Source of the DNA: Gammaproteobacteria bacterium
Lineage (GTDB): Bacteria; Gemmatimonadota; Gemmatimonadetes; Longimicrobiales; Gaopeijiaceae
Direction of reading: 5' to 3'
Assembly (NCBI GenBank): GCA_009843625.1
Contig: VYDD01000043.1
Coordinates: 1 to 7,591, forward strand
DNA length: 7,591 bases
Positions within the stretch are counted from its first letter, which is position 1. Every line of letters begins with the position of its first letter. Positions 1 to 6,821 of this stretch are shown here, piece by piece. A program made the translations under genes and the position numbers. Below the pieces are notes generated by a model. The model had not been told where the DNA came from, ran no database searches, and saw only the letters and a list, made by a program, of their open reading frames with translations.

Positions 1-1009
1 CGGCCCCGCCCGCCCCCAGCGGCCGGCCCGACACCAGGTACCGCTTCTCGCCCAGGTGGACTTCGCGCGCGCCCACGGCGTGGGACGGAGCCGCCTCCAT
101 GAGCAGCCGGAGCTCCGCGGAGCGCACGAACAGGCTCACATGCGTCAGCGCGGGAACCGGCTCCACGTCGAGAATGCGCATCGCGGCCTCGTTGATGCGC
201 ACCAGGCGGGCATCGGCGTTCAGGGCGACGACCCCCTCGTTGATGGCGTTGAGCACGTCGCGCACCTCGTCGCGCGCGCCCGCCAGCTCGCGGCTGCGCG
301 CGTCCAGGTCCGAGGTGAGGCGGTTGAACGCCTCGACCAGCTCGGCGAGTTCGGTCATTCGCGACGAAGCCAGCGGCTGCATGCCGTCCGCGCCCGCGGC
401 GATCAGGCGCGCGCGCGCCGCCACCCGTTCGAGGGGATGGGCCAGGGCGCGCGCCAGCACGTACGAGAGACCGAGCGCCAGCACGATCGCCACCGCACCC
501 GCGCCGGCGATGGCCCCCTGCGTCTGAATCACCGTGGCGTCGATGGCCTCCAGCGATGCCGCCAGACGCAGGACGACCGGCTCGCCCTCGAACGTGAGCT
601 CGGTCGCTGCGTACAGGAGGGCAACTCCCACCGTCGCGCTCCGGCGCTCGGCGAACGTGGTCGAACCCGCGAGGGCCCCCTGCACCTCCGGGCGGTCGCC
701 GTGGTTCTCCATCGCGCGGTAGTCCGAATCGGAGTCGGCGAGAACGGTTCCGCCGGGCGCGATCACCGTAACCCGGTAGTCGACCCGCTCCCGCATGCGC
801 TCCGCCAGCTCCTGCAGATCGGAAAAGCCCCCTTCACATCCCTCCAGCAGCAGCTGCGCCAGCGCCAGATCCCCGGCCAGGTCACTCTGATAGGATTCCA
901 CCAGCTGCCGCCGCAGGCCGGTCCCGACGATGACCACCATGGCGGCGACGAGGATGCCCACCACCGCTACGAAGCCCAGGAACAGACCGTGGTGCGCGCG
1001 CAGCCTCAT
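1..1009 (-). CDS. phoR: PhoR-like membrane sensor histidine kinase, N-terminal 336 residues (3' end outside window)
   Basis: This is the sensor partner of the response regulator just upstream. My translation of the minus strand gives MRLRAHHGLFLGFVAVV and onward. A first membrane helix (about residues 9-29) is followed by an extracytoplasmic region of about 135 residues, a second helix (about 166-186), a HAMP linker (about 187-240, with HPLERVAARA at its start) and a PAS-like domain (from about 246, DVLNAINEGVVALNADARLV). The extracytoplasmic stretch VLADSDSDYRAMENHGDRPEV (split here as VLADSDSDYRAM and ENHGDRPEV, residues 89-109) is highly characteristic of PhoR-type kinases. The HisKA and ATPase domains lie beyond position 1. 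The start is forced: the regulator's TAG stop is in the same frame only five codons upstream, and no other start codon lies between. No good Shine-Dalgarno is visible, so translation is probably coupled to the regulator. By family, it would autophosphorylate and pass phosphate to the PhoB-like protein. The PhoR call is strong; the actual signal is inferred. Confidence 0.88.
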   Translation of the reverse strand, partial: MRLRAHHGLFLGFVAVVGILVAAMVVIVGTGLRRQLVESYQSDLAGDLALAQLLLEGCEGGFSDLQELAERMRERVDYRVTVIAPGGTVLADSDSDYRAMENHGDRPEVQGALAGSTTFAERRSATVGVALLYAATELTFEGEPVVLRLAASLEAIDATVIQTQGAIAGAGAVAIVLALGLSYVLARALAHPLERVAARARLIAAGADGMQPLASSRMTELAELVEAFNRLTSDLDARSRELAGARDEVRDVLNAINEGVVALNADARLVRINEAAMRILDVEPVPALTHVSLFVRSAELRLLMEAAPSHAVGAREVHLGEKRYLVSGRPLGAGGA

Positions 1010-1021
1010 GGCGTGCCCGGG

Positions 1022-1795
1022 CTATCCCTCCGCGTCGGGAAGCCGGAACTGATAGCCGAAGCCGCGCACGGTCTCGACCCAGTCGCCCACCTCCTCGAGC
1101 TTGGTGCGCAGCCGGCGGATGTGCATGTCCACCGTGCGCGTGTGGATATAGCCGGACACTCCGGGCCCCACCTGCCAGGCGGACTCGAGCAGTTGCCGGC
1201 GGCTCTGGGTCCGCCCGCGGCGCTCGACCAGCACCCGAAGCAGCCGGAACTCCGTGGGCGTCAGGTTCAGCTCGCGGCCGTCCAGGGTCACCTGGTGACC
1301 GGTCAGGTCGATGGCGAGGGGACCCGCGCGCAGGATCTGTCCCGCACCGCTGGTGTGGGTGGACCGGGCGCGCCGCAGGATGGAACGCACCCGCAGAATC
1401 AGCTCGCGCGGGCTGAAGGGCTTGGTGAGGTAGTCGTCCGCGCCCATCTCCAGCCCCTCGATGCGGTCCTCCTGCTCGCGCTTGGCGGTGAGCATGAGCA
1501 CGGGCAGGTGGCGGGTCGCCGGCCTGCGGCGAATGGTGCGCAGGACCTCATCGCCCGACTCCCCCGGAAGCAGGCGGTCGAGGACGACGATGTCGGGCAT
1601 CTCGCGGTCGATGGAAGAGAGCGCCGAGGTCCCCCTCGACACCGTTTCCACCCGCAGCCCGTCGCGGGTCAGCTGGTACGCGACCAGCGCCGCGATGTCG
1701 GCCTCATCCTCGACCACGAGCACCCGTGGCGGGGGGTCGGAAGCATGGCGGAATTCGCCCTTCGCCAGATTCCTCACCGCGTCAGATCGTTCCAC
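1022..1795 (-). CDS. phoB: PhoB-like OmpR-family response regulator
   Basis: DNA-binding response regulator of 257 aa. The receiver domain runs from about residue 24 to 142. It has the acidic pair E29-D30 (VLVVEDEAD), phosphoacceptor D73 (VLDRLLPG), the switch threonine T103 (MLTAK) and the conserved K125 (TKPFSPRE). A winged-helix domain of OmpR/PhoB type fills about 155-252, with the hallmark NLTPTEFRLLRVL and a recognition region TVDMHIRRLRTKLEEVG followed by ETVRGFGYQF, very close to PhoB. The start is a GTG at 1795. It leaves about 23 residues before the receiver, more than the few residues usual for PhoB, and another in-frame GTG at 1777 is possible. No strong Shine-Dalgarno precedes either. 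It sits 11 bp after the small lipoprotein gene and 12 bp before the kinase gene, so co-transcription is near certain. By family it binds direct-repeat operators when phosphorylated; its likely targets include its own operon (inference). Confidence 0.93.
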   Translation of the reverse strand: MERSDAVRNLAKGEFRHASDPPPRVLVVEDEADIAALVAYQLTRDGLRVETVSRGTSALSSIDREMPDIVVLDRLLPGESGDEVLRTIRRRPATRHLPVLMLTAKREQEDRIEGLEMGADDYLTKPFSPRELILRVRSILRRARSTHTSGAGQILRAGPLAIDLTGHQVTLDGRELNLTPTEFRLLRVLVERRGRTQSRRQLLESAWQVGPGVSGYIHTRTVDMHIRRLRTKLEEVGDWVETVRGFGYQFRLPDAEG

Positions 1796-1806
1796 ACTTC
1801 ATCGTA

Positions 1807-2355
1807 CTACAGACGGACGCGCCTCGGAAGCTCGTCGTAGTAGCGAAAGATCTTGTAGCCACCGCCGCGCTCCAGCACATCCTTGAAGAGCTGGGCTTCC
1901 AGAAGCTCTCCGCGGGCAGTGAGGAAAAGGGTCCAGCAATCGGTGTGGACCCGGAAGGTCGCGAACGCCTGCGTTTCGCCCCTGCACTCCGTCGCCTGGT
2001 AGCGCACCGCGTTCGACCGGTACCAGCCAGCCACGCGCTCCAGCGCCGACTCGTTGCGCAACTGGATGTTGCTCCAGGCGAAATCCACGGGGAAGCCGAT
2101 CTCCGGTGCCGACGCGGGAAGCTCGGGCCATACGATCTCGTTGTGTTCGCTTTCCGTCAACCGAAGCCGGTCGAGCAGCATGGCGTCCGAGAAGGCCAGG
2201 CCACGCAGCGCATCGCGAGCAAGCACCTCCAGGGACAGCGAGGAGCCTGGAAACGCAAGTTCATCGAGCGGCTGGGGCCTGTCGCAGCCGGTTCCGAGCA
2301 GACAGGCGAGCAGGCACGCGGGGACAAGGTTGGTGTGAGGAGCCTCAGTGTTCAT
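1807..2355 (-). CDS. Unrecognised small exported protein, probable lipoprotein (182 aa)
   Basis: I do not recognise this family. The N-terminus (MNTEAPHTNLVPACLLACLL, then GTGCDRP) is short, hydrophobic and cysteine-rich, which suggests a lipoprotein signal peptide. However, it lacks the usual basic residues, and the modified cysteine is unclear: C18 (LLAC) fits the lipobox best, while C24 (GTGC) has glycine at -3. The remainder looks like a compact soluble domain with two further cysteines (C124 and C140) that could form a disulfide, and a basic, aromatic C-terminus (YKIFRYYDELPRRVRL). The ATG overlaps the 3' end of the beta-helix gene by 11 bp and has no clear Shine-Dalgarno, so translational coupling is likely. 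The stop lies 11 bp before the regulator's GTG. Position between a surface lipoprotein and PhoBR suggests an accessory role in uptake or signal sensing, which is inference only. An overlapping minus-strand reading frame at 1799-2131 is a shadow. Confidence 0.75.
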   Translation of the reverse strand: MNTEAPHTNLVPACLLACLLGTGCDRPQPLDELAFPGSSLSLEVLARDALRGLAFSDAMLLDRLRLTESEHNEIVWPELPASAPEIGFPVDFAWSNIQLRNESALERVAGWYRSNAVRYQATECRGETQAFATFRVHTDCWTLFLTARGELLEAQLFKDVLERGGGYKIFRYYDELPRRVRL

Positions 2356-3769
2356 GGGCGCCGAAGCGGGTCCAGTGCTCCTGGGTCCAGTCGTGGTCGG
2401 GACCGACCGCGCCCACGTAGACCGCCGTGAGATCGAAGAAGGTCGCCGCGCTGGCGAATTGCGCCTGCAGCTCCGCGGGCAGCGTCGCGAGGAGGGGTGC
2501 CAGTTCCACCAGGCTGGCGGCGCCTTCCAGAGCAGGAGAGCCCGCCTGCGGCTGGAAGTCGGGATGCACCCGGTCGAAGGGATCGCCGAGCATCGGGTCC
2601 ACGCCGACCCGGTTGCCCCAGCCCTCGGTGTTGAAGATTGCCTCTTCCTCGGCGTCCTCGAAGGCGTCCGCGTTCAGGGCGATGATCGAGTTCCTGATGC
2701 TGAACAGCCCCGCCTGCATCCGGGCCACGGTTTCGTCGTTGTCGATATCGAGCCCGTCGCCGCCGAAGCCGATCACGAGCGCGTTGATGATGTGGCCGCC
2801 GGTGCCGCGGCGCAGCCTGAAGCCATCGACGGACTCGCCTTCAATACCGCCCTCGCCGTTCGGACCCTTGCCGATCAGGGTCACGTTGACCAGCAGCGGG
2901 ACGGTGAAGGGCTCGGCGTTGTAGTCGTCCTCGTTTCCGTCCACCTCGAAGCCGTTGTCCCCGTCATCCGGATCCTGCTGGGCGAGCCAGAACTGTCCCA
3001 TGCCCTGGAAGCCGGTGGAGTAGTCGAACGAGTCGTCCGAGATGTCCGTCGCCAGGAGGTGGTGCGTGTTGACGGTCCCGCCGAACCACTCGAAGCCGTC
3101 GTCCGATCCCGCGTGCGTCTGCACGTGGTGAATGGTGGTGCCGTCGCCCACCCCGTTCATGGTGAGCGCGTTGAGCTCGTTGCCGAAGCTGACCTCGAAC
3201 CCGGCGTACTCGATGCGCGTGTACACGATGGTGCCCGAGTTGTCGTTGCGGTCGGTGCCGCCGTACTGCCCCGAGCTGCCTTCACCCACGCAGTCGCCTG
3301 CCGGGAAGTTGCAGAGCGAACGGCCGTTCAGGACGATCCCACCCCAGTCACCCTTGCTCCTCTCCTCCGGCGGATTCGAGCTGGTGAAGACGACCGGCTC
3401 GTCCTCGGTGCCCTCCGAGAAAAGCTTGCCGCCGGCCCGGACGATCAGCGCGCTGGGCTGTACCTCGGCGGAACCTTGGATGTGGGTGCCGGCCGGGATG
3501 TGGAGTTCGCCGCCATCCTCGACCGTAACAACGCCCTGGAGCGTGTAGACCGTGTCCGCCGAAAGGGTGCGGATCTCCCCGGGGGCGACCCGGGTCGAGA
3601 GCGTCCCCATTGGCGCCATCATCTGCTCGTTGATCACCTCCGGCGGAGGATCGAGCTCGGGCGGCGGCGGTGCGACGGGTGTCGGCTCGTCGTCGCCACC
3701 ACATCCGACGATCAGAACGGGGCCGGCGAGTAATGCCATCAGCAGGAAGGGTCTCTTTCTCTCGAACAT
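2345..3769 (-). CDS. Secreted acidic right-handed beta-helix lipoprotein, partner of the TonB receptor
   Basis: 474 aa. A basic start and hydrophobic core end in a lipobox, LIVGC, with C23 as the predicted lipidated residue. A proline- and acid-rich linker follows (about 27-46, TPVAPPPPELDPPPE). From about residue 65 the protein reads as successive short beta-strands and turns typical of a parallel beta-helix (VYTLQGVVTVEDGGELHIPAG; KGDWGGIVLNGRS; TIVYTRIEYAGFE; DDGFEWFGGTVNTHHLLATD). C153 and C160 (CNFPAGDC) may form a disulfide. Very acidic loops, for example QDPDDGDNGFEVDGNEDD (265-282), could bind calcium or another cation. The C-terminus, VGAVGPDHDWTQEHWTRFG, resembles endings I associate with secreted beta-helix proteins found beside TonB receptors. 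No glycosidase or lyase active site is evident. The ATG is preceded at good spacing by AAAGGAGG. It lies 112 bp after the receptor and overlaps the next gene. The inferred role is surface capture or processing of the receptor's substrate; adhesin or enzyme functions remain possible. Confidence 0.9.
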   Translation of the reverse strand: MFERKRPFLLMALLAGPVLIVGCGGDDEPTPVAPPPPELDPPPEVINEQMMAPMGTLSTRVAPGEIRTLSADTVYTLQGVVTVEDGGELHIPAGTHIQGSAEVQPSALIVRAGGKLFSEGTEDEPVVFTSSNPPEERSKGDWGGIVLNGRSLCNFPAGDCVGEGSSGQYGGTDRNDNSGTIVYTRIEYAGFEVSFGNELNALTMNGVGDGTTIHHVQTHAGSDDGFEWFGGTVNTHHLLATDISDDSFDYSTGFQGMGQFWLAQQDPDDGDNGFEVDGNEDDYNAEPFTVPLLVNVTLIGKGPNGEGGIEGESVDGFRLRRGTGGHIINALVIGFGGDGLDIDNDETVARMQAGLFSIRNSIIALNADAFEDAEEEAIFNTEGWGNRVGVDPMLGDPFDRVHPDFQPQAGSPALEGAASLVELAPLLATLPAELQAQFASAATFFDLTAVYVGAVGPDHDWTQEHWTRFGAHEH

Positions 3770-3777
3770 CCGTGGGT

Positions 3778-3792
3778 TCCTCCTTTGGAGGG
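3778..3792 (-). promoter_or_regulatory. Strong Shine-Dalgarno of the beta-helix gene, inside a perfect small hairpin
   Basis: On the minus strand CCTCC-AAA-GGAGG (3791-3779) is a perfect 5-bp inverted repeat. Its 3' arm is the Shine-Dalgarno GGAGG, lying 9 bases before the ATG at 3769. The ribosome binding site is near consensus (AAAGGAGG) and fixes this start. In the folded RNA the site would be paired, which could damp translation until it is opened. Confidence 0.6.
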
Positions 3793-3824
3793 ACTGGGTG
3801 CGGCGGAGGCCAGTCGTCCCTTTT

Positions 3825-3846
3825 GTGCACGCGCGCGCGAGCGCGC
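3825..3846. other. Alternating GC tract and hairpin between receptor and beta-helix genes
   Basis: A run of alternating purine and pyrimidine, GTGCACGCGCGCGCG (3825-3839), continues into AGCGCGC. As minus-strand RNA it can fold as GCGCG-CUCG-CGCGC. No U-run follows on the minus strand, so it is not a standard intrinsic terminator. A stable stem here could protect the 3' end of the receptor message or partly separate its expression from the downstream genes. A TTTTT run at 3856-3860 is on the plus strand, where no gene precedes it. Confidence 0.45.
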
Positions 3847-3881
3847 TGGTACGGGTTTTTATCTCTCCGGGATGGCCGCGC

Positions 3882-6695
3882 TCAGCTTCCCCAACGCATT
3901 GAGAGCGACACCCTGCGGCCGCCGTCGTACTGACGGACGGTGCCGTCGCCCTGCGTGAACCGGACCACGTTCCCGCGCAGGCGCGTGAGAGAGAGCTTTA
4001 TTGAGAAATCGCCCGGCAGCCTCTGTTCGAGGACGGCATCCATGGTGCCCCGCCCTTCTTCGTAGATGTCGGGCGTGGCCTGGCCGCCGATGGCGTCGAT
4101 GCGCCGGCCGAAGCGGTTGTAGAAGACCGAGGCGCGGGTGTCCTCCGACCTCGACGCGTAGGCGAGGCTGAAGTTGACCATGTAGGGCGACTGTCCCTGC
4201 AGGCCGCGCTCGCGATCCACGACCGCGAGATCGGTCGGCCCGGAGCCCTGGAGGTAGATCCGTGCGGTCCCGCCGGTCGCGACCGTCGAGTTCACCAGCG
4301 TCAGGTTGGTGTTGAGCGAGAAGTTCTCCAGCGACTCGGACAGGAAGGCCAAACCGGTGCGGAGCTCGATCTCTGTCCCGTAGTTGTTGGCGTCGGGCGC
4401 GTTCACCCAGCTGCGAATCAGTTCGGTGGAGGGGAAGGTGAGCGCCTCGATGGGATTGCGAAACTGCTTGTAGAACCCGCTGACCGCGATCAGCGAGCCG
4501 GGTCCGAAGAACCGTTCCCACCGCAGATCGAAGTTGCGGATGCGCGAGACGGTGAGCTCGGGATTGCCGACCACCAGGTATCCGCCCGCGTAGTCGGCGA
4601 AGGCAAACGGCGCCAGCTCGCGCAACTGGGGCCGCGCCAGGGTCTGGGAAACGCTCGCCCGGATGTTGGTCGCTGCGCTCACCTCCCAGGTGAGGTTCAG
4701 CGCGGGCAGCCACTGGGTCTTGTTGACATCCGCGCCCACCAGCGGCTCCAGCCCGGGAACCGGGAAGAGGTCGACCGGCGCCACGACCTGCCGTGTCCGC
4801 TCGACGCGCGCGCCGCCCACGAGCCTCACGCGGGGAAGGATCTCCGCGTCCATCATCAGGTAGCCGGCGTCGACGGTCTCCTCCGCGTCGTAGTTGTCGG
4901 CACGGAAGGTGGCCTCCTGGATCTCGAACCCGGTCGGGGACATGTACTGCGGGGCAAGCAACTCGTTCGGCGGAAGCGCGAGCACGCTGCTGTTGATGTC
5001 GCCGCCGCGCCGCGGACGGAAGCGGAAGCGGCGGGAGAAATTGTCGCGCTGGCGCCGGTCGCTGCTGACCCCGAAGCGGATGGAGGCGGGCAGCGCGCGC
5101 AGCTGGAAGGGCACTTCCATGTCCGCGCCGCCGCTCAGGCCGTCGTCCACCATGTCCTGGTGGAAGACGCTGCCGCTCTGGATGAAGTCGTCGTAGATGA
5201 AGGTGCCGCCGGAGGCGCGGTAGAGCACCTCGCGGGTGTTGGGCTCGTAGCGTTCCGCGCGCGTGTAGGTGCTGCGCCACTTGAACGACGACCCGCCCAG
5301 GCCCTGAAGCACATGCGTTCCCTCGAGCTGGGCGTTGGTGAGCGTCTGGGAGACGTAGCGGATGCGCGTGTTCCACTGGTCCGTGCCGGAGTCCAGGTTG
5401 TAGCCCTCCAGCGACCGTGACTCATCGTCGGCGAGACGGTTGTACACCAGGTTGGCACGGATCGTGTGGGCGGGCGCCAGCTCGTAGGACAGGTTCATCA
5501 GCCCGCCGATGCTCGCGGATGCCGTGGTGAAGTCGCCGGCGTAGTCCACCTCGGGTTCGTCGGCCCCTCCGCCCGTCGCGAACACACGTTCAACCAGGTC
5601 GGCCTGCTGCGAATAGCTGCGCGACTGGGACACCGAAGCGAGAAAGCCGAACGAACGGCTGAACAGGTCGAGTTCGTCGCCGAAGGATGCGCTGAAGCTC
5701 TGGTCGGGCGAGAGCGTCACCGGCGTCGGTCCCCAGTCGCCGCCAAAGCTCTGGCCGATGGTCGCGAGGTCGTTGCGGCTCAGGCCGTTTCGGGAATAGC
5801 GGACGGCCGCATCCGTGGGAATCGCGGAGGGCAGATCCCGGGTCCCGTCGTCGAGACCCAGAAAGTCCAGCGATCCGCCGGCGTAACCCAGGCCGTCCTT
5901 GAAGGTGGTGACCGAGTTCCAGCCGCTGCTCGCGCTGATGGAGAAGATGCGCGAGGTGGGGAAGTCCCTGGTGCGCATCTGCACCAGCCCCCCCGAGTAG
6001 TCGCCGGGCTGGTCCGGGGAATAGGTCTTCGCCGTGACGATGCTCTCGAGCATCCCCGAAGGGATGACGTCGAGCGGGATGACCTTCTTGTCGGGAACCG
6101 GCGACGCGAGCCGGGTGCCGTTCAGGGTGGTGGCGCTGTAGCGCTCGCCCAGACCGCGCACGAAGGCGTACTTGCCGTCCACCAGGGAGACACCGGGCAC
6201 GCGCTTCAGCACGGCGCCCGCGTCCCCGTCCGGGGAGCGCGAGATCTGGTCCTGGCCGATGGCGTCGACCACCACCGCGGCCCGCCGGCGCTCGCCGAGA
6301 AGGGCCGCGGTGTTCCCGCGCTCGGCCTCCACCGAGACGGTAAGCCCCTGCAGTTCGATCGCCTGCGGATCGATCGTGATGTCCAGCACGACCGGATCAC
6401 CACCGTTGGTAACCATCACGTCCGATACGATCTTCGAGCCGTACCCGATCATCTCGGTCTGTACGCTGTGGGTGCCGACCGGCACGTTCCTGAGGACGAA
6501 GCGTCCGTCGGGTGAGGTGAGCGTGCCGATCGCGGTGCCGGCGATGAAAACCTGGACGCCCGGCAGCGCGTCGCCGGTCTGTGTGCTGAAGACGTGGCCG
6601 ACGATGCGGCCGTATTCCCCGTTGACTGGCCCCTGGGCGGCCAGCCCGGCCGGTGCCGAAAGGCACGCGAGAATGGTGATTACCCTTCGAAACAT
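3882..6695 (-). CDS. TonB-dependent outer-membrane receptor with N-terminal carboxypeptidase-regulatory-like domain
   Basis: 937 aa. A signal peptide (MFRRVITILACLSAPAGLAA, likely cleaved near residues 20-21) leads into a beta-sandwich of CarboxypepD_reg type (about 29-110: GRIVGHVFSTQTGDALPGV, SPDGRFVLRNVPVGTHSV). A short segment with a possible TonB box (LQGLTVSVEAE, 115-125) comes next, then the plug (about 135-245) containing AVLKRVPGVSLVDGKYAFVR, RGLGERYSATTLNGTRL and VPDKKVIPLDVIPSGMLES. The rest is a 22-strand-type barrel with WLPALNLTWEVSAATNIRAS and SQTLARPQLRELAPF. The protein ends in MRWGS rather than the usual terminal aromatic. This class imports substrates too large or scarce for porins, using TonB-ExbB-ExbD energy. 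The substrate is not readable, and siderophore specificity should not be assumed. The start ATG has CGGAGA at suitable spacing. It is the first gene after the 308-bp control region and is probably co-regulated with the genes downstream. Confidence 0.96.
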   Translation of the reverse strand: MFRRVITILACLSAPAGLAAQGPVNGEYGRIVGHVFSTQTGDALPGVQVFIAGTAIGTLTSPDGRFVLRNVPVGTHSVQTEMIGYGSKIVSDVMVTNGGDPVVLDITIDPQAIELQGLTVSVEAERGNTAALLGERRRAAVVVDAIGQDQISRSPDGDAGAVLKRVPGVSLVDGKYAFVRGLGERYSATTLNGTRLASPVPDKKVIPLDVIPSGMLESIVTAKTYSPDQPGDYSGGLVQMRTRDFPTSRIFSISASSGWNSVTTFKDGLGYAGGSLDFLGLDDGTRDLPSAIPTDAAVRYSRNGLSRNDLATIGQSFGGDWGPTPVTLSPDQSFSASFGDELDLFSRSFGFLASVSQSRSYSQQADLVERVFATGGGADEPEVDYAGDFTTASASIGGLMNLSYELAPAHTIRANLVYNRLADDESRSLEGYNLDSGTDQWNTRIRYVSQTLTNAQLEGTHVLQGLGGSSFKWRSTYTRAERYEPNTREVLYRASGGTFIYDDFIQSGSVFHQDMVDDGLSGGADMEVPFQLRALPASIRFGVSSDRRQRDNFSRRFRFRPRRGGDINSSVLALPPNELLAPQYMSPTGFEIQEATFRADNYDAEETVDAGYLMMDAEILPRVRLVGGARVERTRQVVAPVDLFPVPGLEPLVGADVNKTQWLPALNLTWEVSAATNIRASVSQTLARPQLRELAPFAFADYAGGYLVVGNPELTVSRIRNFDLRWERFFGPGSLIAVSGFYKQFRNPIEALTFPSTELIRSWVNAPDANNYGTEIELRTGLAFLSESLENFSLNTNLTLVNSTVATGGTARIYLQGSGPTDLAVVDRERGLQGQSPYMVNFSLAYASRSEDTRASVFYNRFGRRIDAIGGQATPDIYEEGRGTMDAVLEQRLPGDFSIKLSLTRLRGNVVRFTQGDGTVRQYDGGRRVSLSMRWGS

Positions 6696-6714
6696 CGCAT
6701 CTCCGAGAGAGGGT

Positions 6715-6727
6715 CCAGCAAAGCTGG
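6715..6727 (-). other. Small hairpin in the receptor leader (CCAGC-UUU-GCUGG)
   Basis: A perfect 5-bp inverted repeat with a three-base loop, in the presumed 5' leader of the receptor mRNA, about 10 bases upstream of its Shine-Dalgarno (6704-6701). It does not include the ribosome binding site. It has the same 5+3+5 design as the repeat over the beta-helix gene's ribosome binding site. It may affect message stability, or it may be chance. Confidence 0.4.
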
Positions 6728-6821
6728 CTGGTGGAGTTGGAGGTTGTGCAAGGCGGGCCTTCGGATGCCGATGAGCACCGGGGCACGATGCCTCGTCCAG
6801 TTGCCGAACGGAACGTAAGGA

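Noticed and set aside
56..1840. Long plus-strand open frame of 594 codons opposite phoR and phoB
   Set aside because: It lies wholly antisense to two clear family members, has no recognisable domain and is rich in His, Arg, Gln and Gly, as expected from reading GC-rich genes backwards.
2348..3733. Plus-strand open frame of 461 codons opposite the beta-helix gene
   Set aside because: It is a shadow of the minus-strand gene with no signal peptide, no domain and antisense-like composition.
3859..5376. Minus-strand 505-codon frame overlapping the receptor
   Set aside because: It is an alternative frame within the receptor barrel, low in complexity (Arg, Gly, Ala, Pro, His), while the receptor frame carries the conserved motifs.
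5466..6515. Plus-strand 349-codon frame opposite the receptor plug
   Set aside because: It is antisense to the best-conserved part of the receptor, with no independent evidence of coding.
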